From contig CAJUFE010000001.1 of the NCBI GenBank assembly GCA_910585635.1, positions 186,001-250,000 of the forward strand: 64,000 nt of DNA, given 5' to 3'. The notes beneath the pieces were generated by a model. That model was not told the DNA's origin. It saw only the letters and a program-made list of their open reading frames with translations, and searched no databases. This document shows positions 1-7,122 of the stretch, piece after piece (the first letter of the stretch is position 1; each line of letters starts with the position of its first letter). The position numbers and the translations under genes were made by a program. This DNA comes from an uncultured Lachnospiraceae bacterium. GTDB taxonomy: Bacteria; Bacillota; Clostridia; Lachnospirales; Lachnospiraceae.

Positions 1-7
1 GGTTTCT

Positions 8-943
8 ATGAAAGCACTGATCTTAAATTCCGGCATGGGGAGCCGCATGGGGGTGTTGACCGCCGACCATCCCAAATGTATGACGGAGATATCCAGTAAA
101 GACACGATCCTGAGCCGTCAGCTGCGGCAGCTGACGGAGGCTGGGATCCGGGAGGTGGTGATGACCACAGGGGTCTTTGACCGCGCACTGGTGAGCTACT
201 GCCAGAGCCTGGATCTGCCCCTCCACATCACCTTTGTGAACAACCCGAAGCCCCAGGAGACCAACTATATCTATTCGATCTACTGCGCCCGTGCGCATCT
301 GGATGATGATATCCTGCTGCTCCACGGCGACCTGGTCTTCGAGAACAGGGTCTTGGACCGTATCCTGGAAAGCAGTGAGAGCTGTATGGCGGTCAGCACC
401 ACCCTGCCCCTGCCGGAAAAGGACTTTAAAGCGGCGGTCCGGGATGGACGGATCATAAAGGTGGGGACCGGGTTTTTCACACTGTCTCAGGCGGGCGGGC
501 GTCCGGCGGATACGCTGGATAGCCAGTCAGCAGACATTTCCAGCCACTGCCTGGACGGTGTCTTCGCGGCTCAGCCATTGTACAAGCTCTTGAAGAAGGA
601 CTGGAGACTATGGCTGGAGGAGATCATGGCTTTTTGTGAAGCCGGGAATGTGGGCTGTTATGCGGAGGATGCGCTGAACTGGCATATAGACCATGAGGAT
701 GCAGTGGGCGATGATCTCGATGCAGATCCCGGACAATAAGATGGTACTTTGGGATGCCCAGCCTCTGCCGATGATGAGGCAGTTGCTAAAGGCGCTCCCA
801 TAGCTGGCCGCAGGTCCTCGGGCCGATGTACGATCGTCCCCTTGGATGTCCGTGACGAGCTATGCCATGAGATCGACGACCCGCAGGACTTAGCGGTGGT
901 CACCAACCGCCTGCGGGAGGTAGAAAAAACCGATCCGGGATGA
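8..943 (+). pseudogene. Broken nucleotidyltransferase of a phosphonate/choline pathway (PntC/LicC-like)
   Basis: The N-terminal half reads as a sugar-phosphate or phosphocholine-type nucleotidyltransferase: it starts MKALILNSGMGSRMG, has HPKCMTEI, and a metal-binding LLLHGDLVFE near residue 100. The open frame stops at 739 after CYAEDALN plus an unrelated tail. The expected C-terminal end (LDVRDELCHEIDDPQDL) appears in another frame from about 828 to 943, so roughly 145 bases of foreign or scrambled sequence split the gene. The family makes CDP- or CMP-activated head groups, and PntC forms activate 2-aminoethylphosphonate. The PEP mutase and phosphonopyruvate decarboxylase relics downstream support the phosphonate version. 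It is probably non-functional, although a 243-residue product could still be made. Confidence 0.75.
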
Positions 944-944
944 G

Positions 945-1427
945 GTGGTCTCCCTCCTGGCTTCCTACAGGGGTCTGCTGATCGAGTTTTCTTATTCTAA
1001 GGATGTGCGTTATCAGGAACTGGATAAACGGGCCAGGGCAGAGCTGTCCATCCCGGAGATGCGCCGGGGGCGGCTGAAGAAGATGCTGAAGATCAAAGGG
1101 CTGGTGACGGCCATGGAGGCCCGCCAGTTTGACGCCATGTGGATCAGCTCGCTGTGCGATCCTACGGCCATGGGCAAGCCGGATATCGAGCTGGTGGACA
1201 TGACCTCCCGGTTCCGTACCATCGATGATATCATGGAGGTCACCACAAAGCCGATCATCTTTGACGGGGATACGGGAGGATTGACGGAGCATTTTGTCTA
1301 TACGGTCCGGACCCTGGAACGGATGGGGGTCTCCATGATCATCATCGAGGACAAGGCTGGACTGAAGAAGGATTCCCGAGCTCCTGCGCAGCCTGGAGAT
1401 GGATGTCCCGGTCCCTGCAGCTGGTGA
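945..1427 (+). pseudogene. Truncated phosphoenolpyruvate mutase (N-terminal part)
   Basis: The frame encodes the first half of a PEP mutase, which converts phosphoenolpyruvate to phosphonopyruvate, the entry step of nearly all phosphonate synthesis. Visible family motifs are FDAMWISSLCD, GKPDIELVDMTS, the metal site IIFDGDTGG and IIIEDKAGLKK. Homology stops abruptly after KKDSR near 1380, where the family expects the NS-containing loop and about 150 more residues; what follows is unrelated to stop at 1427. No convincing start codon or ribosome site precedes the region, and the frame differs from the nucleotidyltransferase end just upstream. In related bacteria the two are fused or adjacent, so this may be one decayed bifunctional gene. 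Confidence 0.8.
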
Positions 1428-1542
1428 TATCGATAGCCTGTGCCGATCGGTCGATCCGGACCGGCTGAAAAATAACCCGAGGTCCGCAGTCGGGTGTCAG
1501 GTGGTCTGGCGCAAAAAGGACGTAGGACTTGAGGAGGAGAAA

Positions 1543-1982
1543 ATGAAAGTTGACACATTATCAGAGATCATAGGCGCGGACTTTTACACCGGTGTCCCGG
1601 ATTCCCAGCTGCGGGCGCTGTGCGACTATCTGATGGACCGCCATGGGATCGATCCAAAACATCATGTGATCGGGGCCAATGAGGGGAAAACCTGGTCCAT
1701 GTGATCATCAATAACGGAGCCCATGAAACCGTAGGCGGTATGCCTACGGTGGCCGGGAAGATCGACCTGACAGCGATCGCCAGGGCTTGCGGTTATCCCT
1801 ATGCGGTGTGTGTGGAGGATCTTAAGGCTCTGGACCAGGAGCTGGAAGCAGCAAAGAGCAGAAAGTCCCTGAGCCTGATCGAGGTCCGCTGCGGGATCGG
1901 AGCCCGGGCAGATCTGGGGCGTCCCACCACTACGGCCCGGGAAAACAAGGAGAACTTTATGGCGTATCTGAAGAGCTGTTGA
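1543..1982 (+). pseudogene. Internally deleted phosphonopyruvate decarboxylase
   Basis: The gene keeps a good ribosome site (GAGGAGGAG) and start at 1543, and its first 47 codons match the thiamine-diphosphate-dependent phosphonopyruvate decarboxylase N-terminus (FYTGVPDSQLRALCDY, then IGANEG). At about 1681-1690 the reading jumps to the C-terminal part of the same family (ENLVHVIINNGAHETVGG) in a different frame, running to stop at 1982. About 235 central residues, including most of the cofactor-binding region, are missing. The enzyme would form phosphonoacetaldehyde from phosphonopyruvate. The clean join between two ends of one gene points to a single deletion, so the product cannot be active. 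Confidence 0.85.
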
Positions 1983-2078
1983 TCACAGGTAGAGATGGAT
2001 CATGGTCAAGTGTGGTGATGCGTCCGCTGCCGGGCAGGACTGCCGATCCATTGAGATAGGCCTGGGCTCTGCGACTGG

Positions 2079-2966
2079 CTACCGTGAAAAGTACTCTGTA
2101 TAAGGGATATCCGGCTCCAAAACAATGTCATTATGAGCGGAACCACCCGGAACAAATTTATGGTAGTCCCCATAGCATTGTGTTAAGACGTGCTCATATC
2201 CGGCAGGCACTGGGAGCTGGAGATCCTCAAAGGGAAGATATATGGTGTTTTGAAAGTCGCTGATATCCACACTTTTATAGTTGTCTGGGCATATCTCGCT
2301 CATTAGGTAATTCACCTTCTGGGACTTCCCAAGGTAGGACAGGTTAAAGGCCTCATAGATCCTGAACCGCTCCTGGGTGCTCTTTTGCAGACAGTCGATC
2401 AAAAAGTCCGCGCTCAAGTAGAGCTGCTGCCCCTTTTCCAATGCACTGATCACAGCCTCCGGGTTTGTGACTGTGACCCATAAGAGATCCTGGATCTGGG
2501 TGATGGTGGAAAATTGCGGGCTGACCCCGTCGTCCACGCTGTCAAATGGAAAGATATCGATGAAGATCCCCTGGTGGAAGGTGCTCCCCAGGCTGTTGAA
2601 CTGGGGTTCGGCGGCTGTGGTCCGGCTGTCCCGTATCTTGGAAAATGGCCACAGGACACGGTCGGTATACGTGTTCTGGAAAAAATAAGGCTCTGTAAAT
2701 TCCTGTGGCGCGATGGCCTGGAACCTCTCATAATCATCCCGGAACATGATCACATCGATATCATCGTCCCAGGGGATAAAGCCCTGATGGCGCACAGCCC
2801 CCAGGAGCGTGCCGTAATAGGCATGATAAGTCAGCTGATGTTTTTTGCAGACCGCGTCAAACTGCTCCAGCAGCTGCAGTTCTACGGCCCATACCTTTTT
2901 CCTCTTTTCCGTTACCAGAAAATCGCAGCGGACCTCTTCTTTAAAAAATGATGGATCTAAGTTCAT
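2079..2966 (-). CDS. LicD-family phosphotransferase
   Basis: This 295-residue protein belongs to the LicD family, which transfers phosphocholine or related phospho-head groups onto surface glycans or teichoic acids. Seen directly: the family core YYGTLLGAVRHQGFIPWDDD (residues about 55-75) with the DDDID metal/nucleotide motif, then FIDIFPFDSVDD. I chose ATG 2966 because GGAGG lies nine bases upstream; a GTG three codons earlier is possible. It is convergent with the phosphonate relics, and LicD proteins often decorate glycans in such loci, so it may once have used a CDP- or CMP-activated head group made by those genes. Whether it still has a donor is unknown. No signal peptide is visible, consistent with a cytoplasmic enzyme. 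Confidence 0.85.
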   Translation of the reverse strand: MNLDPSFFKEEVRCDFLVTEKRKKVWAVELQLLEQFDAVCKKHQLTYHAYYGTLLGAVRHQGFIPWDDDIDVIMFRDDYERFQAIAPQEFTEPYFFQNTYTDRVLWPFSKIRDSRTTAAEPQFNSLGSTFHQGIFIDIFPFDSVDDGVSPQFSTITQIQDLLWVTVTNPEAVISALEKGQQLYLSADFLIDCLQKSTQERFRIYEAFNLSYLGKSQKVNYLMSEICPDNYKSVDISDFQNTIYLPFEDLQLPVPAGYEHVLTQCYGDYHKFVPGGSAHNDIVLEPDIPYTEYFSR

Positions 2967-3139
2967 ATCGGTCACCCTCCATCTTATCTAGATATGCTAA
3001 AGATCTCTTTTTCCAGCAAGCGGTCGCGGGAGGTGTCCACCAAGCTCCCACAATATGGCGATATGTTTTATGAACGGCTGGGGCTCCTGCAGAAATGCCA
3101 GCGGCACCTGGGTGAGCCGACCAAGCTTGGATCTGCAGC

Positions 3140-4258
3140 TCAGCCCATCCCTCCCCCCTCCGATCCCGGCAGCGATACCGCCCAGAGCGGCCCACCATGG
3201 TCATAGCTTTCCTTTAGTTCATCCATCAGCTGCTGCAGGTCCCACTCCTTGGTACTGTTCTCGTAGCTGGCCGGGTCGGCGATGTAGACATTGCCGTTGG
3301 GGCACAGCTGGGCGATGACGATGAAATGCCCGTTCTTGGTGAGACTTCCCTTGCCCATCAAGGCTACCAGGATATGGCCGGTACGGAGGAGCTCTGCTGC
3401 GTTCTCTGCCGAGCGGTCGGTGACACTATCCACCTGGAGACCGAAGGCGGAGAGGCTTTCGGGGATCAGGCTGTGGTAGGAGCCGCCGTGGAGGGCGTAA
3501 TAGCCGTTCTCGGCGGACCAGTCGGCCATCTCGATGGGGCTGACGGGGGTGGGGCTGAAGCTGCCGATCACCATGGCCACACAGGAGGGGCCGCAGCCGT
3601 ATCGGCTGATAGGATCGTAGCCGCCGTAAAGGTACTCTTTCCAGCGGATATCGCCCTGGTTATAGTAGAGCATAGGCCCCAGGGCCGTGTCCAGCATGCA
3701 TGTGTAGATGGAATCCTCCTGGAGAGGGGCTATCGGCTCCAGGGCAAAGTCTTCTACCGCGCCCAGCTCCGAGGTCCGGTCCAGGTCGGTGATGGACCGG
3801 GCATTTTCGCCGGAGGAAAGGGCATCGTCTGGATCTGCCGGATCTTCTGCCGTCTCATTAGCTGCCCCATGGGCGGTCCCGTCCTCTTTCCAGCTGCGGA
3901 CTTTTTCGAAGCCTGCAAGGGCCAGCTCATGGAGCTTCTCGATCCCCTGGCGGGTTCCCTGTGCCACATCGGCCAGGGTGACAGGATGGAAATAGAGGAA
4001 AAGGCTGGCAACGACTGCTATGCCCGTGACTAAGATCCCACCGATCAAGATCCGTTCGCCTGATCCCACTGGGGATCGGTTCTTTCGGGCAGCTTGGGCA
4101 GCGGTAGCTTTTTTCTTTTTTTGATGGGCCTGCACAGGCGTATAGACGGTTTTTCCGCCCTTTCCTTTTTGCCCGGAGACGGATATGTCTTTTGTTACCT
4201 GGAAGCCCCGGGAAGCAGTCTGCTTTCCGGGGCTTTTTTTTCCGTCAGGTCTGTTCAT
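3140..4258 (-). CDS. Membrane-anchored C39-like cysteine peptidase
   Basis: The protein starts with a basic, lysine-rich tail, followed by one membrane segment (ILIGGILVTGIAVVASLFLY, about residues 70-90), a charged spacer and a C39-type peptidase domain in the C-terminal 190 residues. The likely catalytic cysteine is in RYGCGPSCVAMV, the histidine in NGHFIVI and the aspartate in YIADPASYEN. C39_2-type domains cleave peptides or act on cell-surface substrates, here probably outside the membrane. I start at ATG 4258; reading on upstream would overlap cheB. An AAGGA lies eleven bases before this ATG. No ABC transporter or bacteriocin gene sits beside it, so a bacteriocin-processing role is not supported. 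Confidence 0.75.
   Translation of the reverse strand: MNRPDGKKSPGKQTASRGFQVTKDISVSGQKGKGGKTVYTPVQAHQKKKKATAAQAARKNRSPVGSGERILIGGILVTGIAVVASLFLYFHPVTLADVAQGTRQGIEKLHELALAGFEKVRSWKEDGTAHGAANETAEDPADPDDALSSGENARSITDLDRTSELGAVEDFALEPIAPLQEDSIYTCMLDTALGPMLYYNQGDIRWKEYLYGGYDPISRYGCGPSCVAMVIGSFSPTPVSPIEMADWSAENGYYALHGGSYHSLIPESLSAFGLQVDSVTDRSAENAAELLRTGHILVALMGKGSLTKNGHFIVIAQLCPNGNVYIADPASYENSTKEWDLQQLMDELKESYDHGGPLWAVSLPGSEGGGMG
4205..4241 (+). terminator. Intrinsic-terminator-like hairpin inside a gene, antisense
   Basis: A 13-bp stem (one G-U pair) at 4205-4217 and 4221-4233 with a 3-nt loop is followed by eight T. It has all parts of a rho-independent terminator reading plus-strand, yet it lies within the first codons of the minus-strand C39 peptidase gene. 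No plus-strand gene ends just before it. Confidence 0.6.
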
Positions 4259-4416
4259 CTGATGCGCGTTCCTTTCAAGTCCATCGGTGGGAAGAGCAGA
4301 TACGTATCCATTTTTAGGAAGATATGCATCCACACTTAGAAGAGCAGATACGCATTCGCTTTCAGACAAATGATCTGCCGAAGGGTGGACGAGCCGATAG
4401 ACGGGCTCCTCGCCGG

Positions 4417-5610
4417 TCAGGCTTTCGCTAACTGTGCCATCACCACCTGGGGGATCGTGCTCAGCGCCGCCTGCTGGCATACCGCCCCGATCTTATAGGC
4501 TTCCATGGGCATCCCGTAGACCACACAGGTCTCCTTATCCTGGCCGATGGTATAGGCACCGGCTTTGCGCATCCGGAACATGCCGGCGGCGCCGTCAGCG
4601 CCCATGCCCGTCAGGATGATGCCGATGGCACGGTTGCGCACCGTGGTGGCCACCGAGTCGAAGAGTACATCCACAGAGGGCCGATGGCCGCTGACCTTTG
4701 CCTCGTCGGTGCAGCTGACCGAGTAGCCGTTGCCTAAACGGACCACGCGCATCTGCAGGCCGCCGGGAGCCAGTAAGATCAGGCCGGGCTGGACCTTGTC
4801 GCCGTGGCGGGCTTCACGGACTTCCAGCTTACAGATGCGGTTGAGCCGCTCTGCGTACATGGAGGTGAAGCCGGCGGGCATGTGCTGGGTGATCACGATC
4901 GGGGGCATCTTGGCGGGGAACTGACGGACCACCTCCAGGATGGCTTCGGTCCCGCCTGTGGATGCGCCGATGGCGATCAGGTCGAACCGTCCGGAATGCA
5001 TGTTCACCGGCATCCGGGCAAAGCGGGCAGCCGTAGCGCTGGTGGTGCCAAAGCCGGTGGCGGCAGGTGTGGACGAGGGGGCAGCAGTGCCTGCAGGGTG
5101 GCCGCCCACGGAGCCATGATGCAGGGGAGCGGCGCTCCCGGATGTCAAGCCGCCTGAGCTGCCGGGAGCCCCAGCGCCTATGGAGGAGCCTCCTGTATAT
5201 TGGGAGGGGAGCCGTACCCTGGCATTGGCTCCGATCGCAAGCTTAGATTTTAAGGCAGCCAGGAAAGCGCTCTTCCCGCCGTCCTGCTCCATATCCGGCT
5301 TGCGGACGAAATCGATCGCGCCGGCGGCCAGCGCGTCAAATACCCGGACATTGAGCGAGGATACCAGGATGACCGGGACCGGATGGATGGGGAGGACCTC
5401 CCGCAAAAAATCCATCCCGGACATGCCTGGCATCTCGATATCCAGAGTCATGATATCGGGCTTAAGGACAGGGAGCTTATTTTTCGCATCAAGGGCATTG
5501 ATCGCATATCCGACTACCTCGAACCGAGGGTCTGCTCCCAGGTTCTGCACGAGAAAACTCCGGAACAGGATCGAGTCATCTACGATCATCAAACGGATCT
5601 TTCGACTCAT
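4417..5610 (-). CDS. cheB: Chemotaxis protein-glutamate methylesterase CheB
   Basis: CheB removes methyl groups from chemoreceptors (and deamidates glutamines) when phosphorylated by CheA, providing adaptation. The 397 residues contain a receiver domain (acidic pair DD at 11-12, phospho-acceptor D57 in MTLDIEMPG, K104), a long Gly/Ser/Ala-rich linker (about 135-200) and a methylesterase domain with the catalytic triad S217 (IGASTGG), H243 (QHMPAGF) and D339 (GMGADGAAG). The linker is longer and of lower complexity than usual. Last of the minus-strand che operon cheA-cheW-cheR-cheB, with a 142-base gap after cheR that holds a strong hairpin. Confidence 0.95.
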   Translation of the reverse strand: MSRKIRLMIVDDSILFRSFLVQNLGADPRFEVVGYAINALDAKNKLPVLKPDIMTLDIEMPGMSGMDFLREVLPIHPVPVILVSSLNVRVFDALAAGAIDFVRKPDMEQDGGKSAFLAALKSKLAIGANARVRLPSQYTGGSSIGAGAPGSSGGLTSGSAAPLHHGSVGGHPAGTAAPSSTPAATGFGTTSATAARFARMPVNMHSGRFDLIAIGASTGGTEAILEVVRQFPAKMPPIVITQHMPAGFTSMYAERLNRICKLEVREARHGDKVQPGLILLAPGGLQMRVVRLGNGYSVSCTDEAKVSGHRPSVDVLFDSVATTVRNRAIGIILTGMGADGAAGMFRMRKAGAYTIGQDKETCVVYGMPMEAYKIGAVCQQAALSTIPQVVMAQLAKA

Positions 5611-5687
5611 ATGTTAACCTTCTTTCTATGATCGTCTGGATCTCATCGGCCGGATGCCGATAACAGCCGATGCAGATAAGACACGTC

Positions 5688-5721
5688 CAGCCGCCGCTGC
5701 TCTTTACAGCAGCGGCGGCTG
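5688..5721. other. Perfect 14-bp GC-rich hairpin between cheR and cheB
   Basis: CAGCCGCCGCTGCT at 5688-5701 is exactly complementary to 5708-5721 with a six-base loop. There is no T-run on either side, so it is not a standard terminator. In the minus-strand che transcript it lies between the cheR stop and the cheB ribosome site and could stabilise or process the message or tune cheB translation. Confidence 0.7.
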
Positions 5722-5752
5722 AGTGAGTCTGCTCGGATCGCGGGACTTTCCG

Positions 5753-6571
5753 CTACTTTCCGGTCTTCCGGTAGATCGCCGGCTGTATACAGGTGTAAGG
5801 ACAGGTAGCCTTGTTCAGACCTTCGGAATGGCCGATGAAGAGATGGCCCTCCGGAACAGTCGCATTATAGAAACGCTGTACAAGCGCATCCTTTGTATCC
5901 TGGTCGAAATAGATCATCACGTTCCGGCAGAAGATCAGGTCGAACTTGCGTTTGAACTGGATCTGGTCCATCAGGTTGAAGGTCTTGAAGATCACGTTCT
6001 GTTTGATCGCAGGGGCCACGGTGTACCGGCCGCCGCCTGCGGAGACGAAATACTTCTGTTTCCAGGTGGGCGGGAGAGCGGCTACGCTCTCGTCGCTGTA
6101 GGAAGCCGTGATCGCGGTGTTCAAGATCTTCTGGGAGATGTCCGTGGCCAGGATCCGGGTATCCCACTGGGAGGCCTGAGCCCCGAAAAACTCCTTCAGA
6201 TACATGGAGATCGTGTAGGGCTCCTCGCCGGAGGAGCAGCCTGCGCTCCAGATGGACAGGCACTTATCCCGGGCGTGCTTTTTCTGCAGATCCGGCAGGA
6301 CCACATCCCAGAGATACTTAAAATGGGCTTCCTCACGGAGGAAGTAGGTGTAGTTGGTGGTCAGCTTGTTCAGCATGGCGGTGACCATCTCTTTATCACG
6401 GCCGGAAAGGATCTCATCCACATAGGCGGAAAAATCCCGGTAGCCCTGGGAGGCCAGCGTATTGGAAAGGCGGCTGACGATCAGCTGCTTTTTCTTGCTC
6501 AGGTCGATCCCGTAATTTTTTTTGATATAGGTATAAAGACGGTTAAAGTCCTTATCAGTCAATGGCAGCAT
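5753..6571 (-). CDS. cheR: Chemoreceptor methyltransferase CheR
   Basis: CheR methylates glutamates of chemoreceptors using S-adenosylmethionine. At 272 residues it has the usual length: an N-terminal helical domain (about 1-75) and the methyltransferase domain with WSAGCSSGEEPY (SAM-binding loop, about 105), ILATDIS and FCRNVMIYFD (about 205-215). A clear ribosome site (AGAGGTGA) precedes ATG 6571. It lies 42 bases after cheW in the same operon and pairs functionally with CheB for adaptation of receptors such as the three encoded downstream on the other strand. Confidence 0.95.
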   Translation of the reverse strand: MLPLTDKDFNRLYTYIKKNYGIDLSKKKQLIVSRLSNTLASQGYRDFSAYVDEILSGRDKEMVTAMLNKLTTNYTYFLREEAHFKYLWDVVLPDLQKKHARDKCLSIWSAGCSSGEEPYTISMYLKEFFGAQASQWDTRILATDISQKILNTAITASYSDESVAALPPTWKQKYFVSAGGGRYTVAPAIKQNVIFKTFNLMDQIQFKRKFDLIFCRNVMIYFDQDTKDALVQRFYNATVPEGHLFIGHSEGLNKATCPYTCIQPAIYRKTGK

Positions 6572-6613
6572 TGTGGATCACCTCTGTCTCATTCATCATA
6601 CGATCTTGAGCGA

Positions 6614-7102
6614 TCAAAGCTGGGGGCTGGCGAGAGCCTGACAGTCAACAGACATGAAGACACTCCCATCCTCCATGGTCACCATCCCGTCTAAGAGCTT
6701 CTGCTGGCGCTTTAAGGGGATGGGCTTTACATTCTGCAGATCGATATCGATCACCTGGCGCACGGAATCCACCACGATCCCCAGTGAGACGGAATCGATA
6801 TCCAGCACGATGACACAGGTATTATCCGTGTATTCTGCCGCTTCCTTTCCCATGCGGAGCCGGATATCCACCACAGGAAGGATCTGCCCCCGCAGATTGA
6901 TGATCCCTTTGATGTAAGGCGGCATCAGCGGGAGAGAGGTGATCGGATAATTGTTGATGATCTCGATCACATGTTTGGTACTGATATACAAGATCAGGTC
7001 GCCGGATTCGAAGGTGAGGCAGCGCTCCACAGTGGAGCTCTCATCTCCGTCAGGCATCTCTAAGACATCGATATTGGTCTCGTTGTTCATTGGTTCAGCC
7101 AT
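6614..7102 (-). CDS. cheW: Chemotaxis coupling protein CheW
   Basis: CheW links chemoreceptor tips to the CheA kinase. The 162 residues form one CheW-like SH3-type domain, recognisable by YIKGIINLRGQILPVVDI (about 60-78) and the later IVVDSVRQVIDI. A roughly 25-residue acidic N-terminal extension precedes the fold. GGGAGG lies upstream of ATG 7102; a second in-frame ATG four codons later is possible. It sits 20 bases after cheA and 42 before cheR, so it is co-transcribed. Confidence 0.93.
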   Translation of the reverse strand: MAEPMNNETNIDVLEMPDGDESSTVERCLTFESGDLILYISTKHVIEIINNYPITSLPLMPPYIKGIINLRGQILPVVDIRLRMGKEAAEYTDNTCVIVLDIDSVSLGIVVDSVRQVIDIDLQNVKPIPLKRQQKLLDGMVTMEDGSVFMSVDCQALASPQL

Positions 7103-7122
7103 AGCTTCTAGTTCCTCCCTTC

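Noticed and set aside
2941..3204. 87-codon minus-strand frame between the C39 peptidase and LicD genes
   Set aside because: It overlaps both neighbouring genes in a different frame and its translation has no coding character.
5723..6694. 323-codon plus-strand frame over cheR
   Set aside because: It is antisense to a clear cheR gene, shows no domain and has no ribosome site.
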